A stretch of DNA of 64,000 nucleotides, taken from contig NZ_FOAN01000006.1 of the NCBI RefSeq assembly GCF_900109525.1, forward strand, positions 124,001 through 188,000, in the 5' to 3' direction. The notes beneath the pieces were generated by a model. The model saw only the letters and a program-made list of their open reading frames with translations. It searched no databases and was not told where the DNA came from. Source of the stretch: Allobosea lupini (lineage in GTDB: Bacteria; Pseudomonadota; Alphaproteobacteria; Rhizobiales; Beijerinckiaceae). The translations under genes were made by a program, and so were the position numbers. Each line of letters begins with the position of its first letter. Position 1 is the first letter of the stretch. Shown in pieces: positions 15,811 to 23,851 of this stretch.

Positions 15811-16982
15811 GGCGCCACCTTCGGCAGCGCGCCGGCGACAAGGCTCTGCCAGTAGCGCAGCACATGCGGAACGATCGCATCATTGAAGACGTAGCGGCCG
15901 CCGTGCAGGCCCTCGCCAGGGCCGACCTCGCCGGCGCCGATCCAGGCATAGCAGCCGCCTGCGGCGCGGATCATGAAGGCGAAATCCTCGCAGCCCAGGC
16001 TCGGCTTGAACTCGGTCGAAACGTTGTCAGGCCCGACAGCCGCAGCCGCTGCCCGCGCAGCCAATGCCGCCGCCTCGGCAGTGTTGATCACCGGCGGATA
16101 GCCGCGCTTGTAGTCGAGTATCGCGCTGACGCCATGCGAGGCGGCGACGCCATCCGCGATCTCGCCGATGAGCCGCTCGCACAGATCCGACAGCGCCGGA
16201 TCGAAGAAGCGACAGGTGCCCTGCAGCCAGATCTCCTTCGGCACGATGTTGCCGACATTGCCGCCATGAACCTGGGTCAGGCTGACGACGATCGGCGTCT
16301 GCGGGTCGACGGCGCGCGAGACGATGCGCTGCACGCTCTGGATGAAGGCCCCGGCGGCGAGGATCGGGTCGTCGCCGAGATGCGGCATGGCGACATGGGC
16401 TCCGAGTCCGGAGAAGCGCAGCTCGAAATTGTCGACCGCGGCCATCTGCGCCCCGGCGCGGGCCGCGATCGTGCCGAAAGGCACGCCCGGCCAGTTGTGC
16501 ACGGCATAGACAGCCTCGACCGGGAAGCGCTCGAACAGCCCGGCCTCGATCATCTTCATGCTGCCGCCCTCGTTCTCCTCGGCCGGCTGGAAGATGAAGT
16601 GGACGGTGCCGTCGAAATCCGGCGCCTCGCTCAGCAGCTTGGCCGCCCCGAGCAGCATGGCGCTGTGGCCGTCATGGCCGCAGGCATGCATCACGCCCTC
16701 GGTCTTCGAGGCATAAGGCAGGCCGGTGCGCTCGATCACCGGCAGCGCGTCGAGCTCGGCGCGCAGCCCGATGGCGCGCTTGCCCGAGCCCGCACGCAGC
16801 GTGCCGACGACGCCGGTGCCGCCGATGCCTTCCTGCACCTCCAGGCCGAAGGAGCGCAGCTTCTCGGCGACGAAGCGGGCGGTCTCCACCTCCTGGAAGC
16901 CGAGCTCGGGATTGGCGTGGATGTGATGGCGCCATGCGACGACCTCTGGCGTCAGCCTGGCGATCGGGTCATTGTGCAGCAT
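15807..16982 (-). CDS. M20 family amidohydrolase (hippurate hydrolase/aminoacylase-like)
   Basis: A 391-residue metallo-amidohydrolase of the M20D group. It has WRHHIHANPELGFQE (18-31), the dinuclear metal motif HACGHDGH (99-106), the catalytic EENEGG (Glu135-Glu136) and a late LGCEDFAFM. M20D enzymes remove acyl groups from amino acids or hydrolyse hippurate and IAA conjugates. No signal peptide, so cytoplasmic. It overlaps the oxoamine synthase gene by 4 nt and diverges from an AraC regulator across a 68-nt gap, so the AraC protein probably controls the pair. Confidence 0.9.
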   Translation of the reverse strand: MLHNDPIARLTPEVVAWRHHIHANPELGFQEVETARFVAEKLRSFGLEVQEGIGGTGVVGTLRAGSGKRAIGLRAELDALPVIERTGLPYASKTEGVMHACGHDGHSAMLLGAAKLLSEAPDFDGTVHFIFQPAEENEGGSMKMIEAGLFERFPVEAVYAVHNWPGVPFGTIAARAGAQMAAVDNFELRFSGLGAHVAMPHLGDDPILAAGAFIQSVQRIVSRAVDPQTPIVVSLTQVHGGNVGNIVPKEIWLQGTCRFFDPALSDLCERLIGEIADGVAASHGVSAILDYKRGYPPVINTAEAAALAARAAAAAVGPDNVSTEFKPSLGCEDFAFMIRAAGGCYAWIGAGEVGPGEGLHGGRYVFNDAIVPHVLRYWQSLVAGALPKVAP

Positions 16983-17050
16983 GGTTCTCTCCTGTCCGTG
17001 CCGCAGGATTAGGAGAGCGAGCCGGGCAGCGTCTTGAACCAGATTGACCG

Positions 17051-17875
17051 ATGAACGAGCCGCAGCAGGAGAGTCAGGCGTTCTGGCGCCACGCCGCCTT
17101 CCGCGAGCTCGGGCTGCTCGCGGCGCGCTTCCGCGAGCATCGCTATGACCGCCACACCCATGACGGCTACGTCATCGCATTGATCACCGAAGGCTGCGAG
17201 CGCGTGCGCGTCGGCAGGCAGGAGGTGCTGGCGCCCGCCGGCTCGGTGCTCGTCGTCAATCCCGAGGAATGGCATGATGGCGAAGCCGGCGCCGAGCAGG
17301 GCTGGGCCTACCGCACCTTCTATCCCTCGGTATCGCTGCTTTCGGAGGTTGCGACCGAACTCGGGCAGGCGCAGGCGCCGCTCTTCCCGGGGGCCCTGCT
17401 CGACGATCCCGAGCTCTCCCGGCTGCTCGCCGCGGCCCATGCGGAATCGACCTCTTCGGATGCGACCCGCGCCGAAGCCTCGCTGCTGACCGCGCTGCGC
17501 CGCCTGGTCCTGCAGCATGGCGATGCCGACCGGCCGGCCGAGCCGCTCGATCGCTCAGGCGCGCAGCGCCGCTTCTCGCGCTATGAGAAGGTGATCGAGG
17601 ACAACCTCGCCGAGGATCTCGACCTGCAGGCCCTCGCCGCAGCGGCCGGCGTCACCCGCTTCCAGGTCATCCGCGACTTCAAGAAGCTCACCGGCTCGAC
17701 GCCGGCCACCTTCATCCGCGACCGCCGCCTGCGCCGTGCAAACCGCCTGATCCAGGAGGGCACCAGCCTGGCCGACGCCGCCTTCGCCGCCGGCTTTGCC
17801 GACCAGAGCCATCTCTCGCGCAGCTTTCGCGCCGTCCACGGCATCACACCTGGCATGTTCCGCCGGGCGGGCTAA
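17051..17875 (+). CDS. AraC family transcriptional regulator
   Basis: A 274-residue regulator. The N-terminal half is a cupin-type arabinose-binding domain (HRYDRHTHDGYVIALITEG, then VLVVNPEEWHDGE). The C-terminal hundred residues carry two HTHs: LDLQALAAAAGVTRFQVIRD and LADAAFAAGFADQSHLSRSF, ending in HGITPGMFRR. It faces the M20/oxoamine synthase operon with only 68 nt between start codons, which implies a shared regulatory region. The ligand is unknown; an N-acyl amino acid is the natural guess from the neighbour. Confidence 0.92.
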   Translation: MNEPQQESQAFWRHAAFRELGLLAARFREHRYDRHTHDGYVIALITEGCERVRVGRQEVLAPAGSVLVVNPEEWHDGEAGAEQGWAYRTFYPSVSLLSEVATELGQAQAPLFPGALLDDPELSRLLAAAHAESTSSDATRAEASLLTALRRLVLQHGDADRPAEPLDRSGAQRRFSRYEKVIEDNLAEDLDLQALAAAAGVTRFQVIRDFKKLTGSTPATFIRDRRLRRANRLIQEGTSLADAAFAAGFADQSHLSRSFRAVHGITPGMFRRAG

Positions 17876-17888
17876 GGCGTCTGATCTC

Positions 17889-18602
17889 TCAGAACTTGTA
17901 GGCGAGGCTGGCGCGCACCGCATGGGCCGAGGGTTCGTGCTCGACGGTCCGGCCGAGATAGGCGCTCCCCCCGACATGGTCGAAGCGGCCATAATCGGTA
18001 TAGCGATAGTCGAGACCGAGGATGAGATTGTCGGTCAGGGCGTAATCGACGCCGCCGCCGACCGTCCAGCCGGTCCTGGAGGAATTGATCGTCTCGGTCA
18101 GGCCTGCCAGCGGGCTGACATAGGCGTATTCGAGCTTGGTGAAGGCGACGCCGCCGGTGGCGTAGACTAGGATGCGGTCGAGGCTGTAGCCGAGGCGGGC
18201 GCGCACCGAGCCCTGCCAGTCCTGCCGGACCCGGACTGTGCCGCCGAGATCGCCCCTCCCTTCGGCGGCGTTCATGCCTTCGATGTCGCCCTCGACACCG
18301 ACGACGACCGCGCCGAACTGATAGTTGAAGCCGAGGCGGGCGCCGCCGATGAAGGAGGACGGGCTGTAGTCGAAGGAGCGGCCGAGCGGCACGCGGCCGG
18401 CAGTCGCGAATTCGCTGGCCCGGTCGGAGCCCCAGGAGTAGCCGACCTGTCCGCCGACATAGACGCCGCTCCAGTTGTAGAAGGTCGGCAGTTCCGGCGC
18501 CGGCGGCAGGACGCCCCTGCCGCGCAGATCGGCTGCCAGCGAGGCTCCGGCACTCAGCAGGCCGATGGCGGCGACGGCGGCTTTCAGCAGGGTCTTCATC
18601 AA
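17889..18602 (-). CDS. Outer membrane beta-barrel protein (Omp25/31-like porin family)
   Basis: A 237-residue protein with a cleavable signal peptide (hydrophobic segment then SLAADLRG) and a barrel built from alternating hydrophobic strands. The NWSGVYVGGQVGYSWGS start, GFNYQFGAVVVGVEGDIEG, ARLGYSLDRILVYATGGVAF and the terminal RASLAYKF are typical of Hyphomicrobiales Omp25/Omp31/RopB proteins. The last residue is Phe, as needed for BAM-dependent assembly. It is monocistronic, with a palindrome at 18681-18696 in its upstream region, and converges on the AraC gene. Confidence 0.93.
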   Translation of the reverse strand: MMKTLLKAAVAAIGLLSAGASLAADLRGRGVLPPAPELPTFYNWSGVYVGGQVGYSWGSDRASEFATAGRVPLGRSFDYSPSSFIGGARLGFNYQFGAVVVGVEGDIEGMNAAEGRGDLGGTVRVRQDWQGSVRARLGYSLDRILVYATGGVAFTKLEYAYVSPLAGLTETINSSRTGWTVGGGVDYALTDNLILGLDYRYTDYGRFDHVGGSAYLGRTVEHEPSAHAVRASLAYKF

Positions 18603-18680
18603 GATCTCGGCTCGAACGACGGCTGCGGCCAGCGAGAATCCGGCCGGCGCCGCGGTGGCGACGGGAGCCCGATTATGAAA

Positions 18681-18696
18681 TCGTTAAGGTTAACGA
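18681..18696. promoter_or_regulatory. Palindrome upstream of omp gene
   Basis: TCGTTAA-GG-TTAACGA has perfect 7-bp arms, 79 nt upstream of the omp start in the interval shared with the divergent brkB gene. TTAAC half-sites recall CtrA boxes, but the TTAA-N7-TTAA spacing is not met. The function is undetermined. Confidence 0.4.
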
Positions 18697-18805
18697 ACCT
18701 CTAAGCCGCTTTTCGCCCGCGCCGGCCCGGAACGAAAACCTTTGCCGCGGCGTTGGCAGCGCGGCGGATCGGTTTAACATCGGCCGCCTTCGGACCGGAG
18801 CGCCC

Positions 18806-19831
18806 ATGGCCTATTTCAAGCGACTGACAGGCGCAGCCGGGCTGGCAGCCATGGCCGCAGGTTATGTCCACGGGCTGGTTTCGCGGCGGGTCGGCGAACC
18901 CTTGCGCCAGGCAAGGCAGGGACGCGGTGCCAGGAGCCCAATTACCCTGCCCTGGCGCGGCTGGAAGGATGTGCTGTTGCGCTTCGGCGCCCGCGTTCAG
19001 GAGGCGCGGGTGCTCTCGCTCGCCGGCGCCGTCGCCTTCTTCACCCTGCTCTCGCTGGTCCCGGCACTGTCGCTGCTGGTGACGCTCTACGGCATGCTGA
19101 CCGACCCGGCGACGATCGTCGGCCAGCTCGACGACGTCACCATCGTCTTCCCGCTGGCGGCGCGCGAACTGATCCGCGAGCAGGCGATCCGGCTCTCGAG
19201 CCAGGACACCGCCAATCTCTCCGTGACCTTCCTGATCAGCTTCCTCGTCGCGGTCTGGAGCGCCAATGCCGCGATGAAGGCCATCTTCGATGCCCTCAAC
19301 ATCATCTACGGCGTGCGCGAGCGCCGCGGCTTCATCCGCCTGAATCTTGTCTCGCTCGGCACGACGCTGAGCGCCCTCTTCGTGCTCATCCTGGCGCTCG
19401 CCCTGATCGCGAGTCTGCCCGTGGTCACTGCGCTCTTCCCCTTCGGCCACGAGCTGGAGGTGCTGATCCGCTGGCTGCGCTGGCCGGCCTTCTTCCTCGT
19501 CGGCATCACCGCGATCGGCTGCCTCTATTGGATCGGCCCAAGCCGCAAGCCGCCGCGATTCGCCTGGGTGCTGCCCGGCGCCATCGCCGCGGCGCTGCTC
19601 TGGGTCGCGACCTCCATCGGCTTCTCCTTCTATGTCAGCACGCTCGGCCGCTACACCGCGACCTATGGCTCGCTCGCTACCATCGTCGTGTTCATGACCT
19701 GGCTCTGGCTCTCGGCGACGATCGTGCTCTCGGGCGCCGAGCTCAATGCCGAACTGGAGCACCAGGCCCGCTATGGCTCCGCCCCGGCCCCGGTGACGCC
19801 GCTCAGCCGCAGCGCGCCCGGGGGACGCTGA
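18806..19831 (+). CDS. YihY/BrkB family inner membrane protein
   Basis: A 341-residue polytopic membrane protein of the YihY (formerly RNase BN)/BrkB family. The core begins with VLSLAGAVAFFTLLSLVPAL and contains about six helices, with WSANAAMKAIFDALNIIYGV, a large central NLVSLGTTLSALFVLILALA helix and a GSLATIVVFMTWLWLSATIV end, all conserved in the family. The first 50 residues form a basic cytoplasmic region. The function is poorly defined; BrkB was linked to serum resistance and YihY is not an RNase. It shares a 203-nt divergent region with the omp gene. Confidence 0.9.
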   Translation: MAYFKRLTGAAGLAAMAAGYVHGLVSRRVGEPLRQARQGRGARSPITLPWRGWKDVLLRFGARVQEARVLSLAGAVAFFTLLSLVPALSLLVTLYGMLTDPATIVGQLDDVTIVFPLAARELIREQAIRLSSQDTANLSVTFLISFLVAVWSANAAMKAIFDALNIIYGVRERRGFIRLNLVSLGTTLSALFVLILALALIASLPVVTALFPFGHELEVLIRWLRWPAFFLVGITAIGCLYWIGPSRKPPRFAWVLPGAIAAALLWVATSIGFSFYVSTLGRYTATYGSLATIVVFMTWLWLSATIVLSGAELNAELEHQARYGSAPAPVTPLSRSAPGGR

Positions 19832-19944
19832 AGCTCCGCTGGAGCATGATGCCACAGCCGCACCCGCTTGACCTTCACCTCAGCCGCGGCATCTCCTCCT
19901 CGGCACGCCAGGGCCCCTGCCCGGCCAGCCGCACGGATAGGCCC

Positions 19945-20316
19945 ATGATCACCGCGACCCGCATCCACCTTACCATCGCCATGCTGATGGGGCTGTCCGG
20001 CGTGACCCTGCTTGCCGCCGGCACGCATTCCGGCGCGTCCGACAACGTCCAGATCGCCGGGCAGATGCTGCTCTTTCACGCGCCCGCGGTGATCGCAGCC
20101 TGCGCCGCGCGTCGCGCCGAATTGCTCGCCGATTGGCCGGCACGGCTCGCGATCTCGCTGCTGATCCTCGGCGTCGCGCTGTTTTCGGCCGACCTCGCGA
20201 TGCGCGGCTTCCATGGTGAGCGGCTCTTCCTCGGCGCTGCACCGGCCGGCGGCTTCATGATGCTCGGCGGCTGGCTCGGGCTCGTCATCGCGGCGGTGTT
20301 CGCCAAACGAGCCTGA
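19945..20316 (+). CDS. Small membrane protein, DUF423 family
   Basis: A 123-residue protein with four predicted membrane helices (HLTIAMLMGLSGVTLLAAGT, LFHAPAVIAACAA, LAISLLILGVALFSADLAM, FMMLGGWLGLVIAAVFA). The GVALFSADLAMRGFHGERLF region and the AP-GG-MMLGGWL end fit DUF423, a widespread family of unknown function. ATG 19945 gives the family's usual length; an in-frame ATG at 19846 would add a non-hydrophobic extension. It lies 113 nt after brkB on the same strand and may be co-transcribed. Confidence 0.75.
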   Translation: MITATRIHLTIAMLMGLSGVTLLAAGTHSGASDNVQIAGQMLLFHAPAVIAACAARRAELLADWPARLAISLLILGVALFSADLAMRGFHGERLFLGAAPAGGFMMLGGWLGLVIAAVFAKRA

Positions 20317-20405
20317 CCGGCATCGCCGCGCTTTCGCAGCCTTTCGTCTTCCGCTAGAACGCGGCGCGGCGCGGCTGCCTCCCTGCGCCTTCGCGGAGCC
20401 TGCCG

Positions 20406-21302
20406 ATGAACGCCCCTCACAATCTCACGCCCTCGCAAGCCGCCGAACTGCTCGTCCAGGCGCTGCCGCACATGCAGCGCTACGACCAGGAGGTGATCGT
20501 CATCAAGTATGGCGGCAACGCCATGGGCGACGCCGCCACCGCCGAGGATTTCGCCGAGGACGTGGTGCTGCTCGAGCAATCCGGCCTGAAGCCGGTGGTC
20601 TGTCATGGCGGCGGCCCGCAGATCGCCCGCATGCTGGAGAAGCTCGGCATCAAGTCCGAGTTCAAGCAGGGTCTGCGCGTCACCGACGCCGCCACCGTCG
20701 ACGTGGTCGAGATGGTCCTGGCCGGCTCGGTCAACAAGGAGATCGTCGGCTACATCTCACGCGAGGGCGGCAAGGCGATCGGCCTCTGCGGCAAGGACGG
20801 CAACATGGTGACCGCCCGGAAGGCGACGCGCACCATCGTCGATCCCGATTCTAAGATCGAGCAGGTGCTCGACCTCGGCTTCGTCGGCGAGCCCGAGACG
20901 GTCGACACCACCGTGCTCAAGGCGATCCTCAAGGAAGAGCTGATCCCGGTGCTGGCGCCGGTCTGCGCCGCGGCCGACGGCCAGACCTACAATGTCAACG
21001 CCGACACCTTCGCCGGCGCGATCGCCGGAGCCCTCAACGCCAAGCGCCTGCTGCTGCTCACCGATGTGCCGGGCGTCCTCGACAAGGACAAGAAGCTGAT
21101 CCCCGAGCTCACCATCGAGCAGTGCCGGCGCCTGATCGCCGACGGCACCATCTCCGGCGGCATGATCCCGAAGATCGAGACCTGCATCTACGCGCTGGAA
21201 AAGGGCGTCGAAGCCGTCGTCATCCTCGACGGCAAGGTCCCGCATGCGGCGCTGATCGAGCTCTTCACCGATACAGGTTCCGGCACGATCATCCGGAAGT
21301 GA
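20406..21302 (+). CDS. argB: Acetylglutamate kinase
   Basis: A 298-residue amino acid kinase. It has the phosphate-binding KYGGNAMGD (34-42), the substrate loop [17 protein letters not shown], the [17 protein letters not shown] helix, [15 protein letters not shown] for N-acetylglutamate, [14 protein letters not shown] for ATP and the late [11 protein letters not shown]. It performs the second step of arginine synthesis, phosphorylating N-acetyl-L-glutamate. The N-terminal helix of about 25 residues is typical of the arginine-inhibited hexameric form. It is followed by two tandem hairpins at 21318-21417. Confidence 0.96.
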   Translation: MNAPHNLTPSQAAELLVQALPHMQRYDQEVIVIKYGGNAMGDAATAEDFAEDVVLLEQSGLKPVVCHGGGPQIARMLEKLGIKSEFKQGLRVTDAATVDVVEMVLAGSVNKEIVGYISREGGKAIGLCGKDGNMVTARKATRTIVDPDSKIEQVLDLGFVGEPETVDTTVLKAILKEELIPVLAPVCAAADGQTYNVNADTFAGAIAGALNAKRLLLLTDVPGVLDKDKKLIPELTIEQCRRLIADGTISGGMIPKIETCIYALEKGVEAVVILDGKVPHAALIELFTDTGSGTIIRK

Positions 21303-21317
21303 GAAGTCGCGGCCGTC

Positions 21318-21417
21318 ATTCCCGGGCGGAGCGAAGCGCAGACCCGGGAATCTTATGACGAGAAGGCGCTGATCGGCGCTTCCTCCGGCATGAGATGCTC
21401 GGGTCGAGCCCGAGCAT
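21318..21417. repeat. Two tandem stem-loops (REP-like family B)
   Basis: The first hairpin pairs ATTCCCGGG (21318-21326) with CCCGGGAAT (21343-21351). The second pairs ATGCTCGGG (21395-21403) with CCCGAGCAT (21409-21417), with a 5-nt loop. The unit is framed by CCGTCATT and ATGACGGCG. It lies downstream of argB and before the HAD gene; it could end argB transcription or stabilise its mRNA, but no U-tract follows. Confidence 0.65.
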
Positions 21418-21495
21418 GACGGCGTACTTCGCTATCGCAAGGACTTTGCAAGCATCTTGCATGTCATGATGGCGCGTCCCACATGACATGGCCCA

Positions 21496-22257
21496 ATGAA
21501 CCAGAATGCATCAATCACCGCCGCCGTCCCGCTCCTGCCGGAGCAGGCAGCGTTCGGCCATGTCGACCACTGGATCTTCGACCTCGACAACACGCTCTAT
21601 TCGCACGAGGCGCAGGTCTGGCCGCAGGTCAATGAGCGGATCAGCCTGTATCTGCTCCAGCTCTTCGGGCTCGACGGCCTCTCCTCGTACGAGCTGCGCC
21701 GCTATTACTACGAGCGCTACGGCACGACCCTGAACGGGCTGATGTCGGAGCATGGCGTCGACCCCGACGACTTCCTCGCCTTCGCCCACGACATCGACCT
21801 GACGATGCTCGATCCCAATCCCGATCTCGGCGCGGCGATCGCCGCCCTGCCCGGCCGCAAGCTGATCCTGACCAATGGCTCGCGTGGCCATGCTGAGAAC
21901 GTCGCCGGCAAGCTTGGGATCCTCCATCACTTCGAGGACATCTTCGACATCGTCGAGGCCGGCTTCCTGCCCAAGCCCGAGCGCGCGACCTACGAGAATT
22001 TCCTTGCCAAGCATGCGATCGATCCGGCGCGCGCGGCAATGTTCGAGGACATCGACAAGAACCTGATCGTGCCGAACGATCTCGGCATGAAGACGGTCCT
22101 GATCGTACCGCGCACGCCCGATCCCTTCCGCGATGCCGCGGAGCAGGCGGTGGTCGAGGCCGCCCACGTCCATTTCGTCACGAATGACCTGACCGGCTTC
22201 CTGAAGCCGCTGATGCGGGCGAGCGAGACCATCCCGCTCGCAACGCCTCAGGCGTAA
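21496..22257 (+). CDS. HAD-type pyrimidine 5'-nucleotidase
   Basis: A 253-residue HAD phosphatase of the SDT1/PHM8 type. Motif I is FDLDNTLY (Asp29, Asp31), motif II LTNGS, the motif III Lys lies in FLPKPERATYENFL and motif IV is FEDIDKNL. The cap LSSYELRRYYYERYGTTLNG is diagnostic of this subfamily, which dephosphorylates pyrimidine nucleotides (UMP, CMP) and related phosphates. In Hyphomicrobiales it often follows argB, as here. Its stop overlaps the stop of the converging amidohydrolase by 10 nt. Confidence 0.9.
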   Translation: MNQNASITAAVPLLPEQAAFGHVDHWIFDLDNTLYSHEAQVWPQVNERISLYLLQLFGLDGLSSYELRRYYYERYGTTLNGLMSEHGVDPDDFLAFAHDIDLTMLDPNPDLGAAIAALPGRKLILTNGSRGHAENVAGKLGILHHFEDIFDIVEAGFLPKPERATYENFLAKHAIDPARAAMFEDIDKNLIVPNDLGMKTVLIVPRTPDPFRDAAEQAVVEAAHVHFVTNDLTGFLKPLMRASETIPLATPQA

Positions 22258-23582
22258 CGCTCCGCCGCGAGCCCATGCGCCCGGCGCAGACTCGTGAGAT
22301 CGAGCCCCGGGATCGCGCCGTCGATCACCCGCCAGCGCCCACCGATCATGACGCGGTCCGCCCGGTTCGCCCCGCAAAGCACCAGCGCCGCGATCGGGTC
22401 ATGCGCGCCCGAGAAGCGCAGTTCGTCGAGGCGATAGAAGGCAAGATCGGCCTGCAGGCCGACGGCGATCCGGCCGATATCGGAACGCCCCAGGCAGCGG
22501 GCCGAGCCCTGCGTCGCCCAGCGGATCGTGTCGCGCGCCGTCACCGCGCTGGCGCTCTTGTAGTGCAGCCGGTTGACCAGCAGGGCGTGGCGCAATTCCT
22601 CCATCAGGTTCGAGCCGTCATTGCTGGCCGAGCCGTCGACGCCGAGGCCGAGCGGCGCACCGGCCGCCTCCAGCTCGCGCGTCTTGCAGAAGCCCGAGGC
22701 GAGAACGCCGTTCGAGGTCGGGCAATGGCAGACGCCGACGCCGGCCTTGCCGAGCCGCTCGCATTCCTCGCAGGAGAAATGGATGCCGTGCGCCAGCCAG
22801 GTCTTCGGCCGCAGCCAGCCGGCCTCCTCCAGCAGGTCGAGCGGGCGCTTGCCGTAGACTTCCCGGCAGTAGGCGTCCTCGTCCTCTGTTTCGGCCAGAT
22901 GGGTATGCAGCGGCGCATCGAAGCGCGTTGCCAGCTCGGCCGAAGCCGCCATCAGCGAGGTCGTCACCGAGAAGGGCGAGCAGGGCGCGAGCGCGATCTG
23001 CACCATGCTGCCGGGCGTGGGATCATGGAACAGGCCGAGCACCCGCTCGCAATCGGCGAGAATGGTGTCCTCGTCCTGCACGACCTCGTCGGGCGGCAGG
23101 CCGCCATCCTTCTGCGACAGGTTCATCGAGCCGCGCGAGATGGTGACGCGGATGCCGAGAGCCCGCGCCTCCTCGAAGGCGATGTCGACCGCGTTCTCCA
23201 GCCCGGCCGGATAGAGATAATGGTGGTCGGCGGCAGTGGTGCAGCCCGACAGCATGAGCTCGACCAGCGCGGCGCGCACCGCCAGCCGCAGATCCTCCGG
23301 CCGCAAACGCGCCCAGAGCGGGTAGAGCGCCTTCAGCCAGGGGAAGAGCTCGCGGTCGATCGCCGCGGGATGGGCGCGGGTCAGCGTCTGGTAGAAATGG
23401 TGGTGGGTGTTGATCAGCCCGGGCAGCACGACATGGCCGGAGGCATCGAAGGTCTCGGTCACCGGCAGCGCCGGATAGCCCCCGCTCGCGACGAGCGCGA
23501 CGATCACCCCGTCCTCCACCACGATCCCGCCTCCCGCATTCTCGGCGAGGATGGCGAGCGGGTTCCTGATCCAGGTGCGCAT
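22248..23582 (-). CDS. 8-oxoguanine deaminase-like amidohydrolase
   Basis: A 444-residue metal-dependent hydrolase of the amidohydrolase superfamily. It shows the metal motif NTHHHFYQTLTR (His60, His62), HTHLAETEDEDAYC, WLAHGIHFS and the catalytic Asp in GVDGSASNDGSN. These segments, with the opening RTWIRNPLA, match 8-oxoguanine deaminases, which convert 8-oxoguanine to urate; guanine or isoxanthopterin deaminases are the alternatives. I use ATG 23582 because homologues begin there. ATG 23636 and 23738 are in frame and would add unconserved residues. It diverges from the peptide importer, and 269 nt of shared upstream DNA lies between the starts. Confidence 0.85.
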   Translation of the reverse strand: MRTWIRNPLAILAENAGGGIVVEDGVIVALVASGGYPALPVTETFDASGHVVLPGLINTHHHFYQTLTRAHPAAIDRELFPWLKALYPLWARLRPEDLRLAVRAALVELMLSGCTTAADHHYLYPAGLENAVDIAFEEARALGIRVTISRGSMNLSQKDGGLPPDEVVQDEDTILADCERVLGLFHDPTPGSMVQIALAPCSPFSVTTSLMAASAELATRFDAPLHTHLAETEDEDAYCREVYGKRPLDLLEEAGWLRPKTWLAHGIHFSCEECERLGKAGVGVCHCPTSNGVLASGFCKTRELEAAGAPLGLGVDGSASNDGSNLMEELRHALLVNRLHYKSASAVTARDTIRWATQGSARCLGRSDIGRIAVGLQADLAFYRLDELRFSGAHDPIAALVLCGANRADRVMIGGRWRVIDGAIPGLDLTSLRRAHGLAAERYA

Positions 23583-23851
23583 GACGGGTCCGGCGCTCGG
23601 TGATTCTCCAGCAATGGCATAGGCTTGGACGGTCATGAAGGCCAGCCCCCGGTCCTGGGTCTTCCGGATGAGGTTGGCGTGCTCCGGCGCAAAAACACAC
23701 GCCCAGGGTGAACCCGGACGGCTGTTCGCGCCCACCATCTTTCAATAAGCTGTTGGCAAGGCGGCCGGCGGAATTTTCACCGCGAGGCTTCCGGTCCAAC
23801 AGGGGAAAACGTTCGCCTCGCGAGGCGAAGCGTGGCTCAAGGAGAGATCCC

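Noticed and set aside
14581-15855. Plus-strand frame of about 424 codons
   Set aside because: It is antisense to the alpha-oxoamine synthase, which has its complete PLP site on the minus strand.
18681-18696. CtrA binding site upstream of the omp gene
   Set aside because: TTAAC half-sites occur, but the TTAA-N7-TTAA spacing is not met; it is kept only as an unnamed palindrome.
21303-21495. Possible small RNA gene after argB
   Set aside because: The two hairpins are explained by a repeat unit with GTCAT/ATGAC ends, and no promoter-like sequence was seen before them.
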